64,000 nt of DNA from Hydrangea macrophylla (GCA_033977485.1 CM066994.1:26752681-26816680); one strand, 5' to 3'. Counted from the first letter of the stretch, positions 20,931 through 34,334 are shown. Notes: generated from the sequence alone by a model not told the origin. Numbers and translations: made by a program.

Positions 20931-21840
20931 GCCTTAGAGTGATCTCAACCATACAACCAAACACCTCACCCTTAAATGAAAATCCATTCCAACACCCACC
21001 CTCTTACCTCTCTAGCCGGTTACAAGTTCACACTCCATCACTCTTCTCTCTCTTCGTGTCCATTTCCATTCTCCTCTCTTTCCCTCTCGTTTTTGAAACC
21101 AAGGTTGAGCAAAAACCAACTGGGCAACACCACTAGTACTCCGGCGGACTGGAGACAGGATCCAACCCACCCCACAACTCTGGCGTACAGGCGACCGAAC
21201 TCAACCCACTACTCTAGAAACCAAACCCATAACCCCATTTTGCTTTTGGCCCAAAACCCAACCCCTCACCTCTCTAGCCAACTACCACACCCCCTGACCT
21301 TCTCTCTTTCCTCTCCTTTTTCAAATCTAGCAACTCACTTCGGCGTAGACATTACACAAGGCAGACCCACTTCGGCGATTCCGGTGACATCGCAAGGCTG
21401 ACATCACAAGACCGATCCATTTCTGCACAAAGACTGATTGCATTCACAAAGACATCACAAGGCTATTTTCCGAAGAAAAAAAAAGTCATCAAAAGGCCGG
21501 CTTGGCGATTCTGGTGACTTCGGCGACTTACGACCGAGTTAAGATGAGCTTCATCATCTTCATTGACATATTCACCCTAAACCCCCCTAATTTGAAAAGA
21601 AAACTTTGAAATTTTGAATACCTAAATTGATTACCTAAAACCCTAACCAACTATTGCTGAACAGTAGTATGATCATGTCTAATTTTTGAACCGATTGAAA
21701 TACTCAGTATATATAAAATGGAACTCTGCTATATATCAAACTCCAAACACTTTTACAAAGTGCAATTGTCTTATTCCTCTCACTATCTTCTCTTCTATTC
21801 TTACACTACACGAATTACACTCATTAATAAGTTGATCATT
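20931..21840. other. Pyrimidine-rich sequence of unknown origin
   Basis: C- and T-rich up to about 21,340, with a 141-codon open frame (20,976-21,401) rich in Ser, Pro, Leu and Thr that shows no motif and is best explained by base composition. The rest is AT-rich. The left edge of the Tat-like element probably lies near 21,840 but could be earlier. Confidence 0.35.
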
Positions 21841-21901
21841 TTTTGATGAATCACAAAATTGCCCATTATTCTTTGGATATGGTGGTTTATATGAGGACGA
21901 A

Positions 21902-22115
21902 GGGCTGCGGATTTTCAAAGAAAACATATCCGACGGGGCCAAAGGGCTGTGGATTTTTCAGAGCAAACATATCTGACGGGGCCGAAAGGCTGCGGATTTT
22001 TCAGAGCAAACATATCCGACGGGGCTGAAGGGCTGCGGATTTTCAGAGAAAAGATATATGACGGGGCCGAAGGGCCACGGGTTTTTTAGAGCAAACACGC
22101 ATTGACACCGGGGTC
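21902..22115. repeat. Five tandem units of about 43 bp
   Basis: Units start at about 21,902, 21,944, 21,988, 22,030 and 22,072, each built on GGGCTGCGGATTTT, then CAGAG(A/C)AAACATAT, then CCGACGGGGCCGAA. The last unit is more diverged. The array lies in the 3' non-coding region of the Tat-like element; tandem repeats there are known in this clade. Confidence 0.8.
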
Positions 22116-22663
22116 TAAGTCGCGAAGCGCAACCCAGTCAATTGCGTTCGTCTAACTGGCCAGGATAGTCACAAATCTTGAAAAAAAATCAACCCGATAA
22201 TCAAATACACCAAACTTTAAAAAATAAATAAATAAATAATAACTCATCTCTAAGTCGGAGTGACCGAGAACATTGAAGAGCGTGAGGTTTGGACTGCATC
22301 TGGATACGTCGCGATAGCACAATTTTCGAATCACATCATTTGTAGAGCATGAAATTACATTGACAACCATCATTGCGTGAGCACGTGCATCACGACAGGA
22401 TAGGTGCATCCATCCGTATGATTACTTGTGCTTATGTGTGTTTATCCCTGGCCCGAACTACGTCTTGGTCTGATTCCCAAAAGGATACGTAGGCAGCTCG
22501 CCTCTGAGCACGACCGACATGAACCGTTTGCACGACCGTTTTTTGCAACGCATTTTGTTTTTACCTAAATTTGAAGGTTTGGTCAAAGGCTTGTCTTCAC
22601 ACAGTCTTTGACATTCGCTTGTGACACGCGTTGCTCCACAAGCTCTGTCGAAGAGGGACAAAC

Positions 22664-25652
22664 TGTAGACACCTCAATTTTGACCAGGAGTCGAATTAAA
22701 GGGAGTATTACCTCTAAGATCCGATGATGACAAGCGTCCGATTAATCCAAGACTTCCAAAGGTGATTCAAGCTCTTCCGAAGGCTTTTCCAATTCAAAAA
22801 AAAAAAGAAAGAAAGAGGGAAACAGAGAAAACGGCACATAGTGAAGGCTGCGGCAGTTACAGGTTGCCGTACAACACTCTGTGAAGTGCCGTACGGCTTT
22901 TAGTGAATGCCGCTAATTTCATCAAATGCCGCAAAAAATGGATTTCTACATAACAAAACGGCAGTCTGTGTAGTTGTCCGCGGCACTCCATGAATGCCGT
23001 TTCGGCAATCACTGAATGCCATTTCGGCAATCAGTGACTGCCGCATCGACAATCACTGAGTGCCGCTTCCATCACCAGAGAGTGCTACATTTTTGTGACA
23101 CTGTTCTAAAGTAGGTCGGTTTATACCATCAAAAGGCAGCTGAAATTGGGGTTTTGGCTGCAAATTTTTCAAAATAACCCTCTAAAGATTGCCTATATAT
23201 AGAGGATGTGTGTCCCATTAATAGATACTTGGAATTTTAGAATGTTAGGATCCCAATAATGATTCTCTTTCAAAACTTTCTAAATTAAGAGAGAAGTGGA
23301 ATTAGAAGAAGAAGAGCTTGATCATCATTCTTGGAAGATTTCAAAGCAACAAAAGGAGTTGAGGATAATTAGAGGTAAACTCTAAATCATTTAGTTTTAA
23401 CATCCAAGTTCAATCACAATACATAGATGCTTAGGACCCTTTTATACATTTTCAAAACCTCTCTTCCCACCTCATTTCATCACACACCACATGTATTGTG
23501 ATTGAACTCTAATTTCATTAGTTGGATCAAAATAGCCTTGAGATTAAAGTTTGAATAAATCTTGGAGTTTGATGTTGCTTGAACTTTGATTTCTTTTCTT
23601 TTGACTATGTCCTTTTTTTTAGATTCATAAGGCTTTCAATGTCTTACTTGAATCCTTGTGTTTAGAATCCCTCAATTTTTTTATGAACTCATGATTCATG
23701 AGGATTGAGGTTGATATTAGTGTATTGAGTCAATGAGTTCAAACTTTTACCATAGTTTAAATTCATTACCTTGGGGTTTTATGAAGTCTCTTCATACTTC
23801 ATCAAAACCCACAAGTTTAAGTGTTCCTAGTCTCCAATGACCAACAACTGGAAGGAAGGATAATTTGAGTCCTAGCTTATTTCCATGGCTTAGCCTCACT
23901 ACTTTGAGATTTATGAAGTTCCTTATACTTCATTTAAAATCCATAAGTCCAAATGTTCTTAATCTCCAGTGACCGTCAAATGGTAGGAGAAGTAGTGTAT
24001 ATCTAAGTCTATTTCCATGGTTTAGATTTATTGTCTTGGGATTTTGTGAAGTTCATTCGCACTTCATTGAAATATATATGAGTGTCCTTTGTCTCCAATG
24101 ACCATCAAATGGTAGGAGAGAATGGTTCGATTTAAGCTCAACTCTATGGTTTAATAGTTGGGGTTAACAAATAAAGTTGAACTTGACAATTGGTGCAGTG
24201 AATTCAATGACCACTTTTGATCAAGGATTTCTAGTTAAACATCGAACCGTTGGAACTAAATGAAACCAACGGGAAAATGTCTATAACTCAAAGTTCTACC
24301 ACTGCATTTTTTGTTTTAACAAGATTCTTTGGTTAAAATGGTTTGGTCATGAGTTTTGTGAAACAACAACAATCTGTCCAGAGTTTTAGAACAGCAACAC
24401 CCTTTTGAAATGAGCAAATCAGAACCCCAATCAAGTATTAATGACCCCAAATAATTTTTTCTGTGAACTTTAATGTGTTAAGAAGAACCCCTAAAAAGAT
24501 TAGAGTCTTTTAGAGTTTTTTACTATTTTTAGAAAATCGCACAAGAACTCTGGACAGAGAGTCATGAAGTTCTGAGTAATGTCTAGTGTTTGTTTAATTC
24601 CCAGAGATCTAACCGTTGAAACTTTGATTTTCTTTTTAGGTTAAAAACTAGACTCACAGAGGCATCTTGTAATCCAAAATTCACAGACATCAAACCATGG
24701 GAAGCATGCTTTTTATTTCTTTGAAGTTCGGGTCTGCTCTCAGCAATTTTTAGAATCCTGTTACAGTTTTTACCAACTTTGTAAATAATAGTTCAAATGA
24801 TCTTTCCTTAACCTAAGGCTTATACCATACTCTAATAAAGATTATTCAAACTTGGAACCAAAGGTCAAACGATCCAAATCAATGATTAGTTCATGGTCTT
24901 TATATTGTTCATATCCATGTATCCATGTGTATTCATTCATGTAGATTGATACTTGAAAAATAGAATTTGCCTCTTGTTAGGAATTATTACTTAGGATCCA
25001 ATAATGTTCTTTGCTTAAAATGCGTGTGCTAATCTTTGTTTTTTAGCGCATTTGAGGTACAATTTCCCAACCTTCTCTAGCTTAATTTACTTCTTTGATT
25101 TTTATTGATTTTCGACTCCATGTACGACACCTTAGAAATAGGTCTTGTTTTACTTGTATATATGGATTAGAGACTCTTTTCCTAGGTTTTATTTATTTGC
25201 ATGCATTGCACGTTTAATATTCGTGGCTGGATCACGGGTAAGTTTTCTTGTCCTCTGTTGCAAATCGTCTTGCTTGCTAAGTGAATTATATGGTTTCGAA
25301 TGATATTTTGTCATTAACAATTTTACACCATTTTGACATGCTTATGTAATGTATATTTATATCCATGTATTAGTTGAGGGCATGCTTAGATTAATAGTTT
25401 GATTAAAAGGATGTTGAGTAGAGGCCTATCGCAAGATAGGATGAGAGAGGGTATTTTAGTCCGTTGGACTCCTTCCTCTTTCATTCCATAATCCCCGAAC
25501 CTAGTTAATCTTTGGTTTCGCAAAAGATCGGTTTGCTTTAAAAATGATTTCTTAATTTTCCTTTAAAAATTAAGTGGCGACTCGTTTTTGAATTTGAATT
25601 TGAAAAAGGTTTTAAACAAAAGCTGTGGGTAGAAAATATTGCGATATCCACA
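22664..25652 (+). repeat. LTR A of the Tat-like family
   Basis: Starts TGTAGACACC and ends ATCCACA, the same termini as the two solo LTRs at 30,896-33,746 and 49,141-52,181. It contains a CGGCA/TGCCG dyad array (22,840-23,095), a TATA-like CTATATATAGAGG (23,192-23,204), and three diverged units of about 120 bp built on TCTCCAATGACCATCAAATG (23,830-24,125). Confidence 0.85.
22840..23095. repeat. Array of short CGGCAnTCAnTGAnTGCCG dyads
   Basis: Eight or more words pairing CGGCA and TGCCG around TCA(C/G)TGA lie in about 250 bp, for example CGGCACTCCATGAATGCCG (22,980-22,998) and CGGCAATCACTGAATGCC (23,003-23,020). The same kind of array lies at 31,070-31,350 and 51,600-51,915 in the other two LTR copies. 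Confidence 0.75.
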
Positions 25653-27970
25653 ACAGTACCCTCCATAAGAGCGAGAGTACAATTCGAGTCTGCCGGATAC
25701 ACTTGCACAATTCACTATTTTCAAGCTAAATCGGACGGTACGAATTCAAGATTTGTAGCCCCCCCCCTTCCTTTGCGCACGTGACAAAGAATTTCCCCAA
25801 AGCTTGCTAGCTTATGAAAGTAAAATATATACATATATAAGGTGTTGAAATGTCTTGTAAATTAACAATGTGGGATATGTGTCACATCAAGCTTTAGTAT
25901 GGGTTTGGATTTTTGAAATAAAGAGGTGCATAGCCTAAAATAGGCTTTGTTTGGTTTTAAATTAAAAGGCCCAAACAACAAATATTATAACCTAATTAAC
26001 TAAACAACCCACAAAAGTATACAACCCACAAAATAATCTACCCCCCCCCCCCCCCTCTCCCTATTTCAAAAATTCAAACAGATAGAAAAGGAGTGGAGCA
26101 AGAGAACTCAATGCATCAAAACTGGTGCCTTTAGGGCTATGAACCAGTCCTTAAGAATATAAGAAGTGATATTACAGAAATTTGGTGAAACAACATTCCT
26201 ATGAACCATAATCCCTTATCGTAAATCAATCGTTTTACACCCACATTGATTCCTCGGAATCTGAGCAACTCTAATCAGTGTGGCGCCTCTAGGCCCCGCA
26301 CCTATCCTGTATTTTTCATAAGTGCTCTAGAAAACTTGCCCAAGTTTTCATAGAAAGCGGCCCCACTTTCACATTTATATAGGTGATTCCATCAAGTATG
26401 TATTGCAATTAAACATACCATCTAAATAATATGGACTATGGAATTCATTAAGAATTTAACTTAACCTTTGCTCATTGCAATTGCACTATACACTATAGGA
26501 ATGAACAACATGATAATCAAATTATAGTGCATATCAAATCAACCAATGACTTGTTATTACCCATATGAACTTATTTCTTGGGTTCTCCAATTACATAGTT
26601 TGGGTTACCATCGTTGTTGATTTTTGTTATAGGCATAAGCCTCATTTCCCTTGATGTTTCATACACTAGTTTCTCCCTAGTGGTTTTGTTCAAGTGTCAG
26701 CCAAACTCACTTCTGACCTTACAAAATCGAGAGATAAATTTTATCTCAAACAGCTATCTCACAAAATTATATAGGACTTATTCATAGCTCGGCCTATTAC
26801 AGCCTTGCTAATGTAAAGAAACCAATGGAACTGGTTTATTCCAAATAGGAATATCTGCTAAGAAGTTTTTAAACCACTTAGCCTCAAAACTAGTTTTCTC
26901 AAAAGCTACAAACTCATATTCCATCATTGACTTAGTTGTGCAAGTTTACTTGGACAACTTCCAAGATACTGCACCTCTACTAAGCGTGAAAATAAATTCA
27001 CTTGTTGATTTCGTCTCATTTAATTCGAAATCCAATTCGCATAGCTAAATTCTTCCACAACTATAGGCAAACCGAATATATATATATATATATATTTTTC
27101 CTTTTAAATTCATTTCTTCTTGAAGGAGAAAATCAATTTCGAAGTTGTTGGTACCCAAAACATTGGTATAAAGTGAATCACCAAGTAAAACATTTCACTT
27201 TCCATTTTAAAAATATCTCTTGTAACTAATTATCCCTCAAAATACCCGATTTGTTTTTCAAAAACAAAATTATTTGAAATCATTTTATTTTGAAGGAGGT
27301 TTGCTTGTTCATATACCGTTTAAAGCAGTTCTGACTTAGGTTTGGTAGTGTATTCACATTGGATTCTTATTGTATAAGCCCTAGAACTACCAATAGTACT
27401 ATTATATTCCTTTTGATTAATTACATCACACTCATATGTGATTTGATCTAACACTCAGCTCAAAGGAATTCAAAAATTGGCAAAGAAAATTTTTATCTCA
27501 AAATTTTCCCAATATAATGATATTAGATCATTATAAACCAATAATAACTATTGCAATTTTTAATTCACAAAATTATATTGGCTTCACCCAAATTCTTCAT
27601 ATCAATATAAAGTGACACTAAACATTTTTGTGTAAACATATCGTAACACAATAACACATACACTATCATTGTGTTAATGATAACAATTTTCACTTCCCTT
27701 TTAAAACTATTAGAAAAATTGTTTGATCAAAATTTTCCACAATACTGGTTGAGAGCCAGTATTAAACCATATAAAGTGTACATACTTTATTTTTTTATTT
27801 GAATCTATAAACCCTTCCGGTTTATGCAAATAAATTTTCATCTTCAAATTCTCCATTTTTAAAAAATGATTTTAACATCCACAACATGAGTATGCAAAAT
27901 CATATAGCAACGAGGATGTGTAATAGGAGAATAGATATCCAAAACATCAACCTCTTTTATTTTTATAAAA
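25653..27970 (-). mobile_element. Copia family D, copy I: partial 3' LTR and decayed pol
   Basis: 25,653-26,040 matches the U3 half of the family D LTR seen complete at 40,209-41,047, ending on the minus strand at a C-rich purine tract. The internal part to about 26,620 matches the 3' non-coding region of copies II and III. After that copy I alone keeps traces of the copia polyprotein. The element is read on the minus strand. Its left edge is cut by LTR A and its right side is lost at the joint with copy II near 27,970. Confidence 0.7.
26640..27960 (-). pseudogene. Decayed copia RT-RNase H, family D
   Basis: Many stops and frameshifts, but signature phrases remain on the minus strand. Near 27,890-27,960 SPITHPRCYMI... 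and HVVDVK recall the copia RT entry motif. Near 26,870-27,000 ETKSTSEFIFTLSRGAVSWK and TKSMMEYEFVAFEK recall RNase H. Near 26,640-26,680 TREKLVYETSREM recalls the copia C-terminus. Ordinary copia enzymes are meant: reverse transcription of element RNA. No product can be made. Confidence 0.7.
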
Positions 27971-29573
27971 CGTGACAGCACCCTCCATATGAGCAAGAGT
28001 ACAATTCGAGTCTACAGGATACACCCGCGCAAGTCACTATTTTCAAGCTAAATTGGACGGTACGAATTCAAGATTTGTACCCTCTTGCGCATGCATGACA
28101 GAGCATTTTCCCCAAAGCTTGCTAGCTTATGGAAGTAAAATATATATAAGGTGTTGAAATGTCTTGTAAATTAGCAATGTGGGATATGTGTCACATCAAG
28201 CTTTTAGTATGAGTTTGGGTTTTTGAAATAAAGAGGCCCATGGACTAAAATAGGCTTTGTTTGGTTTTAAATTAAAAGGCCCAAACAACAAATATTATAT
28301 ACCAATTAACTAAACAACCCACAAAATAATCTAACAATCCCCCTTTATTTAAAAAATTCAAACAAATAGAAAAGGAGTGGAGCAAGAGAACTCAATGCAT
28401 CAGAACTGGTGCCTTTAGGGCTATGAACTAGTCCCTAAGAATATAAGAAGTGATATTACAGGAATTTGGTGAAATAACATTTCTATGAACCATAATCCCT
28501 TATCATAAATCAATCGTCTTATACCCATATTGATTCCTTAGAATCTGAGCAACTCTAATCGGTGTGGCGCCTCTAGGCCCTGCGCCTGGCCTGTATTTTT
28601 CATAAGTGCTTTAGAAAACTTGCCCAAGTTTTCATAGAAAGCGGCCCCACTTTCACACTTATATAGGTGATTCCATCAAGTATGTATTGCAATTAAACAT
28701 ATCATCCAAATAATATGAACTATGGAATTCATTGAGAGTTTAACTTAACTTGCTCATTACAATTGCACTATACACTATAGGAATGGACAACATGATAATC
28801 CAATGATAGTGCATCTCAAATCAACCAATGACTTGTTATTACCCATATGAACCTATTTCTTGGGTTCTCTAATTACATAGGTTGGATTACCATCATTGTT
28901 GATTTTCTTCCTCAACTTTAAAGGAAAGCATATGCTCAAAAAAAATATAATTCGTTTTTAAAGAGGGTACTTTATTAGAAATAATACAACTAGTATAGCT
29001 TATTTCCAAAACTTTAAATCATCTCAATGGAAACTCAAATAAAAATACCACTTATCAAAGTTTTTTTGGCTCAAAATAGTATACAAGTTTGAAAGAACTT
29101 GTCACACCCAAATATATGTATTATCTCATTTGGGCCTTAATTGAATAAGATATCACTAGTGGGTAAAAAAAATGCTCAAGTTAAAAAGTAACTTGGTCCA
29201 CCCAATAATTTTTCTTACTGAAATATATGTCCGTACATGACACCATCATAAGATGATGCAATTGTTGGCTGCTTTGACATAAATTACTTCGTGTAGCAAA
29301 ATCTAAAGACCAAGATACATGTCCTTACTAATTTTAAAAACTTCTTTATCTTTCTTCATAATGAATAACCACTAATATAATAATGCCTTAAGAAACCATA
29401 ATATATGTATCACAATTCCATACATATAAGCAAAGCCAACAAGTTGGAGTTCTTACGTAACCTTCTTACATAACCACTAAAACTTTGAGACCCATTAAAG
29501 TTATGTAACCTCTAAGACTATAATGAGATGTAATAGAGCCATAATAACTAGAATAATACGTACATAGCAAGAA

Positions 29574-29656
29574 ACTTAAGGTCATTAAACTTATCAATAA
29601 CCCCAAAACATTATCACTTAAGGTCATTAAACTTATCAATAACCCCAAAACATTAT
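29574..29656. repeat. 42-bp tandem duplication present only in copy 1
   Basis: ACTTAAGGTCATTAAACTT... occurs at 29,574 and again at 29,616; copy 2 has it once (from about 39,538). Confidence 0.9.
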
Positions 29657-30895
29657 GACTACATTTATTTTAAAATAGTCTAATTAACAATCTTTAGTCC
29701 ACTACCATACTACCTTGTTTATAAGGTCCCAATGACCAATTAAGGAAACATAGCCAAAGGATTACATACCATAAAAAAAAATAAAAATATAAAAAAATAT
29801 AAAAAAAATCCATGGGCTGAATATGTTTATGAGTGTACACATATAAAGTGAACAAGATGATGATCCTTTAACTATGAAAATTCTGAAAGGTTCAAAAAAT
29901 TTAGTCTAAGTTTATAGTGATCAAATTTGTGAACATAGCTACAAACAAACATTAACATCAATTTTGCAAAATAACGTTAGAAACCCAAAATGAATGATAA
30001 TATTAAAGAACTATTTGCAGCTCTTTTTTTTTTTTTTTTCTATTTCTTATTTTATTATTATTTTTTTTATTTTTAGTTTTTTAAAAATTCCTGCACTCAA
30101 ACTCAGCGACATGGGAGGTATATGTGTCTATGAGACTAAATTCAAACCCTATAAAAATATAAATTTATTTTCACAAAAATTATTTTTCTACCCAAGTCTC
30201 TACGGATTTAATATAACAGATTTTTCCAAAATACAAAGAAAATCAATTTCTTTCTAAATAAGAAAACTAGCACATCCGGTCTCCAATTCTTAAAGCCAAG
30301 AACCTCATATTTCCAATGGCTCGTTGAGGTATGGGAACGAGGAGAATAAAATTCATGGCAAACGTCTAAACGTCTTAAAATTGTTGAAACAATGAAATAG
30401 ATTGAAACAGAATTACCCGATCAAGCTTAGACTAATTCGTTACCCGTAGATCATAGCAGTATCCATAGTTTGTTCTTAAGATTGTTGGAAATATAGGATA
30501 GTGCTATGGTTTTGGATTGAGGCGTACTACAGTAGCACTGTCCTTAAGAACAATTCTGCTCCTTCGGAGTAAGTGACTCAATGCAAAAGGTCTCAACATA
30601 GCGCTATGTTCTCCAGGATTCAACAATCAGATCTTCCAAACGTGTACTCAAATTGGAAGAGTATATGAGCACTCAGAATTGCTCCAAAACAGATAAGAGA
30701 ATTTGCAGAAAAAAAAATTTCAAAACCAGAGAGTGAGAATAAAGTATTCTGGAAAAGAGATTATTTTTTCAACAAAGTTAATATAAATATATAGGAAATT
30801 AGTGCAACATCCCAATAGCCACATGAGTTAAAATTAAACCCAAGAGTTAGACCAATATTTTTAGACATGTGTATAAAAAGATTTTAACACATGTG

Positions 30896-33746
30896 TGTAG
30901 ACACCCTAATTTTGACCAAACGTCGGGTTAAGGGGAGTATTACCTCTAAGATCCGGTGATGACAAACGCCCGACTAGGACTTTCAAAGGTGATTCAAGCT
31001 TTCCCAAAGGCTTTTTTTAATTCAAGACAAAAGGAAAAAGAGAAGAAAAAGGATAATAGAGGAAAACGGCACATGGTGATGGTTGCGGCAGTCACGGGTT
31101 GCCGTACGGCAATCTCTGGAGTGCCGTACAACATTCTATGAATGCCGCAAATTTCACCAAATGCCGTGAAAATTGAAATTTCACAAAAAGACGGCAGTCC
31201 GTGGAGTGTTCTACGGTAGTCATTAAATGCTGTTCCGGTGCTCAGCAGTCATTAAATGTCGTTCCGGCGCTCAGAGAATGTGGCACGACATACATTGAGT
31301 GTCGTAATGGCAGTTATCGAGTGCCGCATTTTTGTAACCGCCAGCTGTGAAACAGCACATTCTGTACCTTCACAAAGGATGCCCGGAATTAGGGTTTTGC
31401 CTCTGAAATGACTGGAATACCCCTCCAAAATCTGCTTATATAAGGAAGGTGTATATCCCATTACCAAAGGACTTGAAATTTGGAATGTTAGGATCCCTAT
31501 ATATATTGATTCCTCCTAAAAAAACTTTCTAAATTAAGAGAGTAGTAGAGTTAGAAGAAAGAGCTAGAAGAAGAGCTTGATCATCACTTGGAAGGTCTTA
31601 AAGCAACCAAGGAGTTGATGATAATTAGAGGTAAACTCTAGGATAATTAATTTGTTTAGTAGTTCAATCACAATATTTAGAATCTCTTAAGATCTTTACA
31701 CATTTTCAAAAACTCTCTTCCCACCTCATTTCATCACACACCACTAATATTGTGATTGAACTTGCATTTCATTGGTTTGGATCAAAATAGATTTGGGTGT
31801 AAAGCTTAAATAAATCTTGAGGTAGAACTTTGGTTTCTTTTTTTTATTATGTTTATTTCTTAAGATTCATAAGACTTTCAATGTCTTACTTGAATCTTTG
31901 TACTTAAAACCCTTAGTACTCTTATAAATCCATGATTTATGAGAGGATTAAGGTTGATATTAGTATATTGAGTCAATGAGTCTAAACTTTTACCCATAGT
32001 TTGAATTCATTATTTTGAGATTTTATGAAGTTTCCTTATACTTCATCAAAATCCATAAGTATAAGAGTCCTTAGTCTCCAATGACCATCAAATGGTAGGA
32101 GAAGTAATTTGAGTCTAAGCCCATCTCCATGGTTTAGATTCTTTGTCTTGGGATTTTATAAAGTTTCTTCATACTTCATCAAAATCCACAAGTATACGAG
32201 TCCTTAGTCTCCAATGACCATCAAATGGTAGGAGAAGTAGTTTGGTTTAAGTCCAACTTCATTGCTTAGTAGTTGGGGTTAACAAACAAAGTTAAACTTG
32301 ACAAATGGTGCAGTGAATTCAATGACCACCTTTGATCAAGGATTTTTAATTAAATAATGGACCGTTGGAATTAAATGAAACCAATTGGAAAGTGGCAATA
32401 ACACAAAGTTTACCACTTTTATTTTTGCTTTAATGAGATTTCGTGTTTAGAGTGGTTTGGTCATGAGTTTTGTGAAACAACAATAATCTATCCAGAATTC
32501 CAGAATTTGAAATTAGTAAATCAGAGCCTTAACTAAGCATTTTTTACTTCAAATAATTTTTTCCATATAGTTTAATGTGTTAACAAGACTCCCTAAAAAG
32601 AGTAGATCAATTCTGATTTTTTTTACTAGTTTTAGAAAATCATACAAAACTTCTGGACAGAGAATTGGAAATTCCTGAGTGATGTCTAGTGTTTGTTTGA
32701 TTCCAGAGATCTAACCGTTGGAACTTTGATTTTCTTTTTGGGTTGAAAACTAGACTCACAAAGGTACCTTGTGACCAAAAACCATTAAGATCAAACCATT
32801 GGAAGTATGCTTTTCAAATTCTTAAAGTCCGGGTCTTCTCTCTGGAATAGAATGTTGTGACAGATTTGGTAAACTTTGCAAATAATGGCTCAAATGGTAT
32901 TTTCATGAGTTAAGGTTTAAACCAATAATGACTAGTAATGCTTGAAATCAAAGTTTAGATGATCTAAATCAATGAGTATTTCATAATTTATTCTTGTTCA
33001 TGTATACATTCATCCATGTGGCTCGATGCTTGTAATTAGGATTCGTTGCTTTAGATTTAACTATATTTGATAGATTTAAGCTAGAGGCCTAGGATTGTCA
33101 TCTGACTTTATATCTTGTATATTATTTGGACTGACCTTTTTTTTTTGTAGCACCGATGAGGTATAATCTCTCGACTCTCCTTTAGTTTAATCATTCCTTG
33201 ATTTCATCAATTTTTTGACCTCATGTGAGACACATTAGAATTAAAACTTGCCTTATGTGTATATGTGATTAGAGACCTTTTTATTAAGATTTCAACTTTT
33301 GTATGCACTGCACGTTTAAATATTCGCAGCTGGACCCCGGGTAAGTTCTCTAGTTTTCTATTTTGCATATCATATTACTTGCTAAATAAACTACTTGGTT
33401 TTGAAAGATATTTTGTCTTTAGCAATTTTACACCATTTCGACATGCTTGTGTAATGTATATTTATATCTATGTATTAGTTGAGGGCATGCTTAGATTAAT
33501 AGTTTGATTAAAAGGATGTTGAGTAAAGGCCTATCGTGAGATAGGATGAGAGAGGGTTAGTCCGCCGGACCCCTTCCTCTCTCATTCCATAATCCCCGGA
33601 CCTAGTTAATATCTGGTTTAAAAAAAGATCGGTTTCCTTTAAAAATAGTTTCTTAATTTTCCTATTAAAAATTAAGTGGCGACTCTTTGAATTTGTTTTG
33701 AAAATTGTTTTAAAATTAAAAGTGGGCCCAAATGACGGTATCCACA
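30896..33746 (+). mobile_element. Solo LTR B of the Tat-like gypsy family
   Basis: 2,851 bp, TGTAGACACCC to ATCCACA, flanked by a perfect 5-bp duplication ATGTG (30,891-30,895 and 33,747-33,751). The paralogous site in copy 2 (near 40,615) has a single ACGTG and no LTR. Such LTRs arise when the two LTRs of one element recombine and remove the interior. It sits inside the right LTR of copia copy II. It holds a CGGCA/TGCCG dyad array and two or three TCTCCAATGACCATCAAATG units. Confidence 0.93.
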
Positions 33747-34334
33747 ATGTGCTTATCTCTCCAATGGTCACAAAATTAATACTAGGTACAAAATGTGACG
33801 GCACTCCCCATATGCGCGAGAGTACAATTCGACTCTGCAGGATACACTCGTGAAAGTCACTATTTTCAAGCTAAATTGGACAGTCCGAATTCAAGATTTG
33901 TACCCCTTTGCGCACGCGTGACAAAGCATTTCCCCAACACAATCTTACTAGCTTATGAAAGTGAAACATATATAAGAGGTTGAAATGTCTTATAAATTAG
34001 CAATGTGGGATATGTGTCACATCAAACTTTTAGTATGGGTTTGGGTTTTGGAAATAAAGAGGCACATGGCCTAAAATAAGCTTTGTTTGATTTTAAATTA
34101 AAAGGCCCAAACAGCAAATATTATAACCCAATTAGCTAAACAACCCACAAAAGTATATAACCCACAAATTAATCCAACAATTTAACACTTACACTAGATG
34201 ACTGCACGTGGTATAACTAACAAAGTATTTGAAACTTACACAAATACTTGTGTGTGCAAACCATGTCACTATTCTAAACAACAACACAATTTTAAATTTC
34301 TTTTTGCCAAGAATTATAACAGTGACAAATAATG

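Larger units (their letters stand above)
21840..25652 (+). mobile_element. Tat-like Ty3/gypsy retrotransposon, 3' end with LTR A
   Basis: An untranslated 3' region (about 21,840-22,663) runs into a purine tract (GAAGAGGGACAAAC) and a 2,989-bp LTR starting TGTAGACACC. The phrase GATTCCCAAAAGGATACGTA at 22,471-22,490 is typical of the 3' region of Tat-clade gypsy elements. Pol and the 5' LTR are not in the window. The LTR edge abuts a copia LTR (family D), into which it seems to have inserted. Confidence 0.7.
27976..34179 (-). mobile_element. Copia family D, copy II, non-autonomous, with nested gypsy LTR
   Basis: Left: a half LTR (27,976-28,336, ending TAACA) next to the minus-strand purine tract AAAGGGGGAT. 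Internal region 28,337-30,482 without coding capacity. Right: a full LTR, TGTTGGAAATATAGG (30,483) to CCAACA (34,179), of about 840 bp once the solo LTR and one target duplication are removed. The minus-strand LTR has TATATATATTTTAC before a TGTGACACATATCCCACATT block. Compared with copy I the pol region is replaced by unrelated AT-rich sequence, so copies II and III descend from a deletion derivative. No usual initiator-Met primer site is seen next to the right LTR. Confidence 0.65.

Noticed and set aside
20976..21401. 141-codon Ser/Pro-rich open frame
   Set aside because: Pyrimidine-rich DNA without motif or conserved look; the opposite and shifted frames are also open.
22840..23095. Regular dyads that look like a CRISPR array
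   Set aside because: Spacing is irregular, spacers are not unique, units are inverted repeats of each other, and the DNA is a plant LTR.
25653..25657. ACAGT as the target duplication of LTR A
   Set aside because: The 5 bases left of LTR A (CAAAC) do not match; LTR A is a 3' LTR with internal sequence on its left, so no pair is expected there.
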